A stretch of DNA of 64,000 bases from Paracentrotus lividus (GCA_940671915.1 CALNVZ010000041.1:330941-394940); one strand, 5' to 3'; numbered from the stretch's first letter, positions 35,349 to 47,516 are shown. Translations and numbers: made by a program. The notes: generated by a model not told the origin, from the sequence alone.

Positions 35349-36398
35349 GCATGTCATTCAAGAAGTCCATCCCAAGAGAATTTTACAACTATGTGCAGGA
35401 GGCCTCACAGTCAAGGATGGGGTTGCCTAATTCGTCATCCAGACTACGTGAGTCACCTGTACGCCTGACAATCATTGAAGTGGTGAGTTAAGTGATAATG
35501 ATAAAATATTATGTTAATACACTATAATATATTATAAGCTAATATATTCACATACCTAAACTTTCGCGATTATTCTTGTTTTGTTCAATTTGTGTTCACA
35601 GTTATCAAAGTCTATTTTAAGAATTTACACAGAAATAATCACAGACGAGTATATATTCGTGTGGTGTTAAATTTGCGAAAGTAACCCCCCCCCCCATGAA
35701 GTTATAGTGTATACATTATATAAGAAGTTCGCAAAATTGTTTATTATTCCCACACAGACAAAGCTTTAAAGGTCAATATAGCCATCCCACTATCCATTTC
35801 TCACAAAAGGCTTGGGCAGATTTTAATTCTAAAGTATGGGGAAAAAGTATGAAAAGTTAGGTATGGAATAGTGTCTTCTGTTTCTCTTCAATGATACATG
35901 TACATTATGAGTTCTTTTTACATCTGTGTCCAAAGTGATATTCAATAAAGAAAGTATTATGTGTCACATTTTTCTATTAGGAATCAACAATTGGAATGAC
36001 TAAGGTCAGCAGGGATCTGAAAGATGGGTCATCAAACGTAGCTGTCATCTCAGGTACTATTGGAATTGCTTACAAGTGGCAGCAGCAACTAGAGAGCCAG
36101 GGCTTTAAGATTTGTGGAGAAAGCGTCATTGTTGGAGATGTCAGTGGTAAGTGGTTTGTTAACAACACAACTGTGATCAAGTTTTGACGTAATAATCAGT
36201 TCTTGAATTCAAGTACTATAAATGTTGGGCCTATACACTATATAAGTAAAAGCATCTTTTCTTCTATTCACATCAATTTCCATATGTACTGACATAAAAT
36301 GTAAATCAGGGTAAATGCTTAATAGCATGTTAATTTTTATTTGTTAAAGATACAGGGTAAACTTCACTGCCAAATTGATTATGCAACCCCTCCCCCCC

Positions 36399-36458
<60 letters not shown>

Positions 36459-38064
36459 TATATAAATAAAAAATTATAAAATGAATAAAGAAATGAATAA
36501 ATAAAAATGAATAAATAAATATGTAAATTGAAAAATAAATAAGATAAAAATAATAATTTGGTCTGCTTAATAACAGACATGATCATGTTTAGAAATTATT
36601 AATTTAATATATTTGTTTTTATTTCCCATTTAACAGCACGCTACATGATTACAGCAACAATGGAAGACCAAGTACATGAAATGAGGAAGCTGCTGTCAGA
36701 AACAGACGTATTTCGATGCATTCTATCAGGTTTTTCAGATGACCTAGACCGTGTCGCACTTGCAGTGAAAAACTATGGTATACGTGTAAATCGATATATA
36801 AGCTTCCAAGTTCTTGTCAATTGTGACATTCTTTTAACCCTAAAAATACTTCCCTTGACATTTTCCGTGGCCATTCAGCCACGCAAAAGTTTTCAAAAGC
36901 ACCGCTTGTTGACTTTATACTTTCAAGTCTTGCACATCTTTTGAAACCCATTTTTTTGCGAGAATTGGACATACCGTCTCGACACAGCACGAGTTAAGAA
37001 TATATCCGTCAGACCAAAAATGGTTTAAATACGTGATTTTGTGTACAAAGTCAATACAAAACAAGTTTTTTCAACTTATTCATAGGGATATGATTATTTT
37101 TACTTTAATTGAATAAAATGAATGTATTTTAGCATTATTATGCTTCAAAATGATTTTCAATAATTTTTGCGAAAAAAACAAAGAAAAAAAAAAGGAAAAA
37201 AACAAAGAAATACATAATAATTTCATAAACCATTGAAATACATAAGAAAATAATTTTGATATCAAATGTTTTTCCTAGTACAATTGTTAGAAATGCTATA
37301 AAGAATAATAATACACAAAATTAGCATTCTAGGAGCTTTATTTTTTCAGTTAGAGCAAAATGCAATTTCATGCGTAAATTAGCATAATTAATTCATATTA
37401 AATAAATTGAAATTATTTTGGAAATATTAACAGTGCAGTCCTATAGATTACATGGCACACTACCATTATGCAAATTTTTGGCACGGCCGTGTGATTGACG
37501 GCCGAGATCTTAGAGGGGAGGTCATCATGCCCCCCCCCCCCCCCCACCCGTCTTGACAGCTACCAAAACACCCCAATCTTAATAGGGTTAAGATTCTGTA
37601 ATTACTGGACAGTTCACATTTTTGAACTTGTATCATAGGCAATCTTCCAGGTACCATGGCAATGAATAGTTACTGTTTGTTTCAATTACATGATGTCGAG
37701 ATAATATGATGCTAATTATATATCCCAGTACTGAAAGCAATTTGGAATCGGCTGTTCAAGGTTATAATGATTTCACAAAATCAAATGACAGCTAAGTATA
37801 TTGTTTAAAACTGTAGCTTTGTCAATTTCTTCTTTTCGCAAAAACTTTCATCATATGTTTACATTTAGAAGTATACAGAAATTAATTGCATGGCTTCACT
37901 CTTTTCTCAATTCTTTTGTTATAATTTGTACAGGTGCTGTTCAAGACCAGGCAGAAGAGTTGAGTCGTGAAACAACAAGCTTGTCCATCGGTGCAGCAAG
38001 TGCTAGTGAATCCAGTTCCAATTCTAGCGAGTTTGATTTCTCTGAGCCAGAGTCTTTAGCTTGA
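35349..38064 (+). CDS. Unrecognised gene, C-terminal 189 residues over four exons
   Basis: Exons 35349-35481, 35981-36146, 36637-36777 and 37934-38064 join in phase with standard AG/GT edges and no stop before the TGA... end at 38064 (last codons PESLA). The start is unknown: an ATG at 35351 follows an acceptor, so earlier exons may be in or beyond the N gap. Visible stretches are KKSIPREFYNYVQEASQSR, GTIGIAYKWQQQLESQGFK, SARYMITATMEDQVHEMRK, SGFSDDLDRVALAVKNYG, and a Ser/Glu-rich acidic tail (SSNSSEFDFSEPES). The middle part looks helical and may be a coiled or regulatory domain. I do not recognise the family. It diverges from the DUF7869-type gene and stops next to the right inverted repeat, so it may be a second protein of the same mobile element. 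No frame damage is visible. Confidence 0.65.
36399..36453. repeat. Long A run in an intron
   Basis: More than 50 A in a row follow a short C run, in the second intron of the unrecognised gene. It may be the tail of a retroposed sequence read on the plus strand, but no body is recognisable upstream. Confidence 0.8.
37110..37600. repeat. Copy of the 13-15-kb dispersed repeat
   Basis: TTTTAGCATTATTATGCTTC, a TTTTTGCGAAAAAAA tract and AGCTACCAAAACACCC match 14195-14705 in order and orientation. The copy lies in the third intron of the unrecognised gene and ends near AATAGGGTTAAG at about 37590. Confidence 0.6.
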
Positions 38065-38074
38065 GTCCATTTAT

Positions 38075-40387
38075 CAAATTCACTTCAGACGATATTGTCT
38101 GACCACTTGATTTGGACAATTATCTAGTCATCACTTCAGATGATATCGTGTGACAATGTTTGCAAAATTCACTTCAGGTGGTATTGTCTGACTGATCGCT
38201 TCGGACAATGTTGTCTATCCGCAAATTTTACTTGATATGATAGTGTCTGCCCAATTGCTTTGTACAGTGTTATTTTTTTGCAAAATTTACCTCAAGTGAT
38301 ATTGTCTGACTACCACTACTCGCTTCGGCTATGTTATTTGTCAGCGAAATTCACTTCAGGTGATATTGTCTGAATTGTGAATAATTGCACACAAATATTG
38401 CAAACAGATTATTGTTATTCTTTGTTATTGTTCAGAAAATATCACCTGAAAACCTAGTGCACTAAATATTTTATTGCTTTATATTTGTAAGTGTTATCTT
38501 GGAAACCACTGCACTTTGAATAATTTTATCCATTTGCCAAATTATGTTCTGAAAAACAACCTTGGTTTGGACAATTTTTTCTCTTGGTCAAATTCTGTTC
38601 GGAAAATGTTATCTGAAAGACCACTGTGCTTCGGACAATTTTTTCTACGGTCACATTCTGTTCGGAAAATGTTATCTGAAAAACCACTGTGCTTCGGACA
38701 ATTTCATACATTGGTCCAATTCTGTTTGGAAAGTGTTATCTGAAGAACCACCGTGGTTCGGACATTTTTTTCTATTGGTCAAATTCTGTTCGGAAAGTGT
38801 TAGCTGAAAAATCACTGTGCTTCGGACAATATCATATGTTGGTCAAATTCTGTTCGGAAAATGTAATCTGAAAAACGTCTGTGCCTGGACAATTTTTTCT
38901 ATTGGTCAAATTCTGTACGGAAAATGTTATCTGAAAAACCACCGTGGTTCGGACAACTTTTTCTATTGATCAAATTCTGTTTGGAAAATGTTATCTGAAA
39001 AAACCACTGTGCTTCGGACAATGTTTTCTGATTGATCGCTTCGGACAATGTTGTCTATCCGCAAATTTTACTTCATATGATAGTGTCTGCCCATTTGCTT
39101 TGTACAGTGTTATGTATTTGCAAAATTTACCTCAAGTGATATTGTCTGACTACCACTACTCGCTTCGGCAATGTTATTTGTCTGCGAAATTCACTTCAGG
39201 TGATATTGTCTGAATTGTGAATAATTGCACACAAATATTACAAACAGATTATTGCTATTCTTTGTTATTGTTCAGAAAATATCACCTGAAAACCTAATGC
39301 ACTAAATATTTTATTGCTTTATATTTGTAAGTGTTATCTTGAAAACCACTGCACTTTGAATAATTTTATCCATTTGCCAAATTATGTTCTGAAAAACAAC
39401 CTTGGCTCGAACAATTTTTTCTATGGTCACATTCTGTTCGGAAAATGTTATCTGAAAAACCACCGTGGTTCGGACAATTTTTTCTATTGATCAAATTCTG
39501 TTTGGAAAATGTTATCTGAAAATTCACTGTCCTTTGGACAATTTTTTCTATTGGTCAAATTCTGTTCGGAAAATGTTATCTGAAAAACCACCGTGGTTGG
39601 GACAATTTTTTCTATTGATCAAATTCTGTTTGGAAAATGTTATCTGAAAAATCACCGTGGTTCGGACAATTTTTTCTATTGATCAAATTCTGTTTGGAAA
39701 ATGTTATCTGAAAAACCACTGTGCTTTGGACAATTTTTTCTATGGTCACATTCTGTTCGGAAAATTTTATCTGAAAATTCGCTGTCCTTTGGACAATTTT
39801 TTCTATTGGTCAAATTCTGTTCGCAAAATGTTATCTGAAAAACAACCGTGGTTTGGACAATTTTATACATTGGTCAAATTCTGTTCGGAAAATGTTATCT
39901 GAAAAACAACTGTGCTTCGGACAATTTTATACATTGGTCAAATTCTGTTTGGAAAATGTTATCTCAAAAACCACCATGTTTCGGACAATTTATTTCTATT
40001 GGTCAAATTCTGTTCGGAAAATGTTATCTGAAAAACGTCTGTCCTTCGGACAATTTTTTCCATTGGTCAAATACATGTTCGGAATATATTGTCTAAAAAA
40101 ACCAACTGCTCTCCTGGAAATTGTATTCATTTGCACATTTATATATTATTGTTCTTATTATTTATTATTGATTATTAATAAATGGTGAAGGATACATTAT
40201 TTTGAGTGCCCAATCACTTTTATTTTTAGTACCGAGGACGTGGTATGTTTACGTTTGAAGAAAAGCTAGTCGTTAAGAGAGTGAGAAGAGTGGTAAAAGG
40301 AAATAATTGGAAAGAGTGGAAGCTGGAGACTGGTAGATATTTACATGTTTCCTACTATTAAAAACATTATTTTTTCCAATCACCTTC

Positions 40388-40425
<38 letters not shown>

Positions 40426-40700
40426 CTTTTTTAATGTGGAGGACGGGAGAAAATGATTGCACAGAGATTGAGAAAGTTGAATATAGAAAAATATTTGAAG
40501 AATAAATGAGTAGAGTGGAGTCGGCTAAGCAATAACAAATTTCAATACTGTTTTTTTGTGTGTGTTATATATTTCTGTTCTTTTAAGGTATCTTAGTTTT
40601 GTTCCATAATTTCACATTTAGTTGAGAAGGACAAAAACAATGACATTTTGACTAAAATGAACGAAAATTTGTTCCATTTGAAAAGATATATTGTTAATTC
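38075..40700. repeat. Right inverted repeat with two minisatellite families
   Basis: About 38560-39030 and 39400-40095 are arrays of the same 63-64-bp unit as the left arm, in reverse orientation (TCTGTTCGGAAAATGTTATC and CTTCGGACAATTTT). Between and before them (38080-38550 and 39030-39400) lies a second, more diverged unit with CACTTCAGGTGATATTGTCT and TCGGACAATGTTGTC. 38190-38570 and 39030-39420 are direct duplicates, so one block of about 850 bases was tandemly copied in this arm only. 40110-40700 is the unique outer part. Confidence 0.85.
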
Positions 40701-42778
40701 ATTTGAGTCACACGAAAGCAAAAAAAAACAAAAACAAACAAACAAACAAAACAAAACAAATTATAATGCATTGAGAGATTCAAGAAGTATCTACCTGAAT
40801 TGAACAAGATAGAAACAAACATAAAGTAAAACAATTAATGTCAAACTTCTTCACAATGTTTTACCTTTTAAAGAAAATCTTTTTAGATGAAAAATAAGTA
40901 GGCCTAATAGTATAATTGGTAAATATTGTAACATACCAGAATCATCGTTATAAATTATATTTTACTTGAATGTCGTCAAGTCATAGATTTTGGGAAAATA
41001 ATTCATCGCTTAATAATAAGTTTTTTCAAACAAGATATTGTGACTGATGAAAAACTAATGCTCATTTGTATAAGAACTGATGATTCAAAGATTTATATTC
41101 TTAACAACTTAACTTTAAAATGTAAATTATTGAACAGTCAGACTGTCAGTTTGAAATACATTCAAAATGATTTTATCAATTCAACAAACAAAGACAGTTT
41201 ATACATAATTTAGAATTATACGTATGTTGAATCAAATATATCAAATTTATTGTGTTTTATTCTGTCTTCTCTCTCTCTCTCTCCCTCTTTCTCTCTTGTT
41301 CACTCTCACGCTCACGATACTTCTCTCTCTCTCTCTTATTAAATGTATCATTCAAAGTATATAACGATGAATTTGATGTAATGAAGTACCTCGGAATGGG
41401 GGGGGGGGTGGCTATAATACAGTGAACAATATTCCTTAGTTACAATGAAAAACTATTATTTGTTTGTACCTATTATGATTTAAAAAGAAACCCGTGTAAT
41501 GGCCTTTGATTTGAGATGATTAAAAAAATTTTTTTTCCATTTTCAAGCAAATTCTACATTTCTTTTGTTTTTCAAATGATATTTCAATTGGGTAATATTT
41601 TCCCCGCCTATTTGCCATTTCGTTTCCATATGGACTTTATACAACGTAAACTCGAACAGAAAGAACTAACATACAAGGAATAAATATATTAAATACAAAT
41701 AATTGAGATTCATGCAGAACGAGTAGAAGTTGTGTTTTTGTTGTGTTTCATCCTAGCTGGCGCTGTTTGAATAAACGAATAAAGGTCTTTAATCAGGATT
41801 AATACTCGTCATTCTCGATAGGGTTATTGTGGGATAATTTCGGTATCGTCCCTTTGGTTTGGCTTGTAGAATGTCTTTGATCTGATATTTTCCATTTGTG
41901 GTTCTCGTAGAGTAACCGTATGAGAGAATGGTCAATTTATACTCGAACCAATTTAGTTAGTAGCAGGGTTTTAGCATTTTAAGGAAATAAACTTCCCTGA
42001 TTTTCCCTGATAAATTCTCAAAATTCCCTGATAATGATTTGGCAGTATAAAACACTCGTCTGACCGACTACGTTTCGATTTTTGGGCCAATCAAAATTCT
42101 CTAACTTTTCCATGATTTGTGGCATTTTTTGAAATAAAATTTCCTAAATTTTTCCTGACTGGAAAAGAAGTAAAATAATTTCCCCCGATTTCCCTGATGG
42201 TCTGGGAACCCTGTTAATAGACAAATTCCGCAACGTCCGAAGAAGTTAATACATGAATATGCTTCTTCTGGTTAGAAAAGTGTCCCGTAGCAGCTCCTCA
42301 AGAAAATTACGTTTCGTAAATGTAGCTACCCTGATTATTACCTCTAAACTAAAATGTATTGATTAAAGTGTCATTTTGATTACCCTTAAGATTACACAAT
42401 GAAGACACGATATAATTTCTTTCTGTTTCAACGTTGAAACCCTGAAGTATTTTTGTATTTATACAAACACAAACCATTAAAGGGATACTCCCACTGAGGA
42501 CCTTTTCTCCAGAAATTGTCAGAGGTTCTACAATTCATTGAAATGATTAATGTCACATGGATATTCTATAAAATAAAATAAAATAAATCAATAAATAAAT
42601 AAATGATTACGCTCGTGACATTCAACTGCAATAATGAAGCATAAATCAAAGATCAGTCAAAGAGAGACATAAAAATTAACCCAGTTGCAAGAGAATGAGA
42701 GCAACATGCTATTCTTTTTATAATTTATTCCCTTGTACATGCTTTATGCATCTAATGAATTAACTGAGACAGAGTTAG
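40701..42778. other. AT-rich stretch without recognised features
   Basis: No coding region or RNA gene is supported. A CT microsatellite lies at about 41265-41337 and a G run near 41398-41408. The segment 42000-42220 has repeated TTCCCTGAT motifs. Otherwise nothing was seen. Confidence 0.5.
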
Positions 42779-42980
42779 GGTGCTATCTCACTTCGCGGAG
42801 ACGTCTCTGCACAGAATAGAAAATTTCGTCTCCGCGACGGATAAAAAGTATTAAAGATGTCTCCGAGACGCCTCGGAGACGTCTCTGCGATATCGGAGAC
42901 GTCTCTAATACATTTTATCCGTCGCGGAGACGAAATTTTCTATTTTGTCGCGGAGACGTCTTCGCGAAGTGAGATACCAC
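42779..42980. mobile_element. 200-bp palindrome of CGGAGACG repeats
   Basis: CTATCTCACTTCGCGGAGACG at the left is mirrored by CGCGAAGTGAGATACC at the right. Inside, GGAGACGTCTC-type units recur at least six times, and GACGGATAAAAAGTATTA pairs with TAATACATTTTATCCGTC. The whole block would fold into a hairpin. It is probably a MITE; no coding capacity and no clear target duplication. Confidence 0.7.
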
Positions 42981-43334
42981 TATTTCGTAGAGAGAGAGAG
43001 AGAGAGGAAGAAGAGATAGAGAGCCATATAGAGTGAGGAGGAAGAAAAAGAGAGAAAGAAGTGAAAGAAAAGTTTATAATTACTTTCGATATAGCCATGT
43101 AAAAGGATCACTCATCTAGAATATTCTTCCGTGTGATTACTTTAAAAATTAAACCAAGGACAAGAATAATATTTTCATAATGGTTTTATCGAAAGTAATA
43201 TTAAAAAGAAACACCCACTCAAGTGTTTTTCATGGTATATACTTAGTTTGCCAGTGTGAATCTCATTCTATCTGATACAATTTGCGGTGATAGCGACTTG
43301 TTTTAGAATGTATTTCTGCATCTACTCATCAAAC

Positions 43335-44135
43335 TGAAGAAGACTCGACATACCAATTAAGGGTGAGGTAAATATAATATTCTCATTTTCTTTATTAAAT
43401 CATATTGCTAATAAGGATACAAAGGTATTTTAATCGGGAAAAGGCTGCGTCGCTTTCTCTGCAGGTTGGTTTTGAGATGATTCGAAATTTTAAGTAAATT
43501 TAAAGAAAAATCATAAAAATTAAATGAAATCAAGTCATGATTTTTATTATTTTTTTGTTATTTTTTTTTATTTATTATTATTTTTTTTGGGGGGGTTGCA
43601 ATTTTTATATCACAAGCTTTTGTGAATAGTGACATGCAAATAATGTCATTAAACCATTTATTTTATTTTGTATTTTACTTTATGAAATAACAAATAAAAT
43701 ATCCTGCTCTAAGATTAAAAAGAATAGGGATGACTCTAAGAAGACTCGACAAACCAATTGAGATTGAGGTACATATGATGTGCTCATTTTCTTTATTTTT
43801 TTAATTAATTTCAGAAAAAAAAATGTAGTGGCATATTGTTTTCGTAATCATTAAGAGATATCAGCGTTGGTGTTTAGATGATTTGAAATGCAGAGTAAAT
43901 TGGAAAAAAAAGTGCAACATCGCAAATTCCTCACATTTCGATGAAAAATAGCGAAGTTATATTCAGTTTTTAAAAGTTTTGTAATTTCTCGATAAAACAG
44001 TTTTGTGCATGCTGTCATGGATATGCAATAAGCAAAGTGATGATGTCATTGAACCATATTTCATTTTGTATTTTACTATATGAATAACAATTATTCCATT
44101 TATCTGCTCCAAGAAAACAGAAACATAAATGACTC
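43335..44135. repeat. Diverged tandem duplication, unit about 400 bp
   Basis: GAAGACTCGACATACCAATT near 43338 recurs as GAAGACTCGACAAACCAATT near 43739, and further matches follow in order (CTCATTTTCTTTATT, then TGTATTTTACT, then TCTGCTC). Divergence is high with many indels, so the duplication is old. No coding region is supported. Confidence 0.6.
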
Positions 44136-44374
44136 CTTAATCATTGCTGTAATTCATTTATATAAAAGGGATATTTTTATACACATGTATGGAAACAAAA
44201 AGAAATAAATACGATTTCACATAATGAAAAGTAAAAAAATTGGTTCAATGAAATCATCAGCTTGCTCGTTTTTTATATATGGATTATTTTTGTTTATTTG
44301 TTTATTTTTTTAATTTTTGCTTGAGGGCCGTCGCCATAGAATTGCTCACGCCATTTCTGTTGCAAAAAATGAAA

Positions 44375-46137
44375 ACATAAAATAAAATCTCATAACACTT
44401 GTACTAAGAATGAGAAATTCCCTCACGAATTAAAAAAGGTTAAAGTGACTCCAATTGTTAAATCTGGTGATAAAAAGAATTTACAAATTACAGGCCTATA
44501 TCAGAGTTCGGTCTGTTTTCCCAAGCTATTCGAACGTATTGTTTACATTCAAGAGAACTTACGACTTTCTTGAAAGACATTCCATTATTTATGAAAATCA
44601 ATTTGGGTTTAGAAAAAAAATTATTCTACATGCATGGGTCTCACAAACCTATCAAGTAAAATGATAGATGCATTTGAAAATAATGAGTTTGCTTTCGCAG
44701 TTTTTATCGTCTTGTCTAAAGCGTTTGATACAATTAATCATAAAATCCTGTTATATAAATTATATCGTTGTGATAAACGTGGTATTGCGCATGATTGGTT
44801 CACCAGCTATTTAAATAATCGTTTACAATGTACTAAATATAAATCTTGTATATCCAAACTTAAGACAATAACCTGTGGAATTCCCCAGGGCAGTCTACTT
44901 GGGCCAATGTTATTTATATTGTAAATTAGTGATCTCCATAAATCAGCAATTGATCTTTCTTTTGGTTTATATACCGACGATACAAACATATTTTATGGCA
45001 ATGCAAATGTAAAGTCTCTCTGTGATTCCGTAAATGCAAATCTTATAAATGTATGTAAATGGTTTAAAGCCAATAAATTATCTTTAAATGTCATAAAATG
45101 TAACTACATGATATACCATAATAAAAATAATTGCAAATTTAAATGGTGTAAATGTTATTCTTGACAATATAACATTACAACGTGTTGATAAAGAAATTTC
45201 TTGGCATATACTTAGACAGTTTTATGACATGGAAATGTCATATACACGAAGTTGAAACATAAGGGCTATTCCACGGTTACTCACGTTACATTTGGAGACA
45301 CCTTGACTCATACTTGGAGCTGTAACTCCATTATTATTGATAGGAACTAAACATCTTTTTATCTCAACAAAGTACACAGTCTGACTATCGTTTGTATAAA
45401 AACAAAACTTGATGAATTTAATTATGCTTCTGGCAAATCTTTAAAATGTGTTGGTTACTCACGTAACATGATTTGGACATGCATAAAATGAAAAGTCGAC
45501 ATAAGTGAAAAGTGTCCTCATACAAGGCTTTTATGAAAGTTGATTATATCCATTTCAAAGAAGTCTATTAGGGCGACAAACTTTGTATATCATTAAAAAA
45601 GTAAAGAATACATGGTTTTTACTAGGGGTGCAGATAAAGTGGTTACTCACGTAACGGTTACTTACATTACATTTTGTCCATTGAACTTCCAGAGGTCTTT
45701 TCACCCCTTGTAATCGCATGATATCTCAAGTGGCTTCTGAAATATGGAAATGTGTTTATCCTTGGCCTTTTTGTGTGATTTGTGAGAAGAAATATTAAAC
45801 GAGTCTTGTGTAATTTGCATTTTAGTGAAATTTGTTGTCCCCAGTCCCACACGTGCAATCTTAATGATGGTCTGAGATCTAGCAGAAGTCATTGAAAATG
45901 ATTATTTTTTTCAATTGAATATGAATAACCTATGTCATTTATGAAAATCTGTGGCATTAGATTGGTGATAAATCGAATAATCAAGTCAAGAGTCACACTT
46001 CTTTTTTTGTTTCAATGTCCACTAACCCGTGGAATTGCCCATAAGGTATCAAAAAGCATTGGAATCATATCTAGAATACAAAATCTGCGAATGTTGTACT
46101 GTGCTCTCATACTTCCATATTTCTCGTAATGTAATAT
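44375..46137 (+). pseudogene. Broken LINE reverse transcriptase (CR1/L2-like)
   Basis: Pieces on the plus strand follow the reverse transcriptase order: VKVTPIVKSGDKK near 44435, FERIVY then HSIIYENQFGFRKK near 44570, IVLSKAFDTINHKILL near 44710 (fingers/palm), CGIPQGSLLGPMLFIL near 44880, YTDDTNIFYGN near 44970 (the catalytic YADD box, here with Thr for Ala), and KWFKANKLSLNV near 45060. The C-terminal part HKVSKSIGIISRIQN then LILPYFSYCNIV is at 46046-46137, after a 776-bp inserted MITE. Frame changes in the first part and a stop after MLFIL show that it is dead. The 5' half of the LINE is absent and a fold-back element cuts it at 46138. Confidence 0.8.
45264..46039. mobile_element. 776-bp MITE inserted in the LINE, 6-bp target duplication
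   Basis: Ends GGCTATTCCACGG and, reversed, GGCAATTCCACGG, each flanked by CATAAG (45258-45263 and 46040-46045). Leaving out the element and one CATAAG makes the LINE frame read through the site as KLKHKVSKSIGII, so the edges are exact. Inside, GGTTACTCACGTWAC recurs near 45278, 45452 and 45641. No open frame of note. A 6-bp duplication is rare among DNA transposons; IS3EU is one superfamily I recall with it, but I cannot assign the family. Confidence 0.85.
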
Positions 46138-46141
46138 TGTA

Positions 46142-47516
46142 CGATAGTCCGCGGGTACGATAGTCCCGCAGGGGGGGGGGGGGGGAGGGGTGGTGTTCGT
46201 TATTCCGAAAATATAAAAAGGTTCGTTATACCGAAAATAGAATAAGGTTCGTTATTCCGAAAATACAATAAGGTTCGTTATTCCGAACATAAAAAAGGGT
46301 TCTTTATTCCGAAAATAGAAAAGGTTCGTTATTCCGAAAATAGAAAAAGGTTCGTTATTGCAAAAGTAGAACAGGGTTCGTTATTCCGAAAATAGACAAA
46401 AGGTCGTTATTCCGAAAATTGAGCTATTACTGCCTGAGCGAATGGATCAAAAATGTTGGGGACTGCGTTTTGGTCACCAATGAATAGCCTCCAGATATGG
46501 GGGATTTTTTATGGGGAGGGGTGTCATTATATGCTGTTAAATTTTGATTTTCGGAGAATTTATTTTACATAATTATCAACGGCGACTTCTGCTGAAGTTT
46601 CGCTTCTAAAATCGGGCCGTTTAACAGTCTATAACTAAATAATTTATTCCGCAATTGCTTTCGTTCCGTCTTTATTTAATGAATAACTTATCTCCCAACG
46701 TTATCGACAGCGACTTCTTCCGAAAAAGAATAAGTTTCGGTACTTAAATCGGGCCGTTCTCACGCCATAACTAAATAATTATTTCCGCAACTTTTTTTTT
46801 CACAAAGAAATTATTTCGAAACATCATCCGCGGCGACTTCTTCCGGTAAAGAATAAGTTTCGTTTCTAAAATTGGGCCGTTATCACTCAATAATTAAATA
46901 ATTTATTCCACAGTTGTATCCATTCCGTATTTATTTATGAAAGAAATTATTTAAAAACATTATCAGCGAAACTTATTCATTATCGGAAGAACTCGCCGCC
47001 GATACTTTTTTCGACATAACTTCTTCATGAAATAAAGACGGGGCGGATATTATTGCGGAATCAATTATTTAGTTGCCCTTTCGATTTTCCCGGCATCGCC
47101 AAAGATTATTTCAGTTTCGGACTAACGAACCTCATCTCATTTTCGTAATAATGGACCTTCGGAATAACGAACCTTATCTCATATTCGCAATAACGGACCT
47201 TCGGAACAATGAACCTTATCTCATTTTCGGAATAACAAACCTTTTTCTATTTTCGGAATAACGAACTTTTTTCTATTTTCGGAATAACGAACCTTTTTCT
47301 ATTTGCAGAATAACGAACCTTATTCTATTTTCGGAATAACGAACCCATTCTATTTTCGGAATAACGAACCATATTCTATTTTCAGAATAACGAACCTTGT
47401 TCTATTTTCGGAATAACAAACCTTTTTATATTTTCGGAATAACGAACTTTCGTAATAACGAACGACACCAGCCCCCCCCCCCCCCCCCTGCGGACTATCG
47501 GACCCGCGGACTATCG
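46142..47516. mobile_element. 1.4-kb fold-back element with arms of 26-bp repeats
   Basis: Ends CGATAGTCCGCGGGT, repeated just inside as CGATAGTCC, mirrored at the right. Each arm has a G or C run, then ten or so units of GGTTCGTTATTCCGAAAATA with short A-rich spacers; the right arm holds the reverse complement. The centre (about 46430-47060) is three diverged tandem units of about 120-140 bases with GCGACTTCTTCCG, ATCGGGCCGTT and AATAATTTATTCCGCA. No gene. The design matches fold-back or TU-type elements. Confidence 0.8.

Larger units (their letters stand above)
19219..40700. mobile_element. Candidate giant DNA transposon with two genes between 2.6-kb inverted repeats
   Basis: The sequence inward from AATTAACAATATAT at 19219 is repeated in reverse complement inward from 40700. 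The match goes through about 500 bases of unique sequence, then a shared minisatellite. Between the arms lie two split genes that diverge: a DUF7869-type gene on the minus strand with its stop at 21909-21911, and an unrecognised gene on the plus strand with its stop at 38062-38064. Each stop lies next to an arm. No target duplication could be fixed at the edges (outside bases TGAAACAC and CATTTGAG do not match). The interior includes an apparent 5.7-kb tandem duplication and a 25-N gap, so the true length is uncertain. No capsid-like or polymerase gene is visible. Alternative: an inverted minisatellite pair flanking host DNA by chance. Confidence 0.6.
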
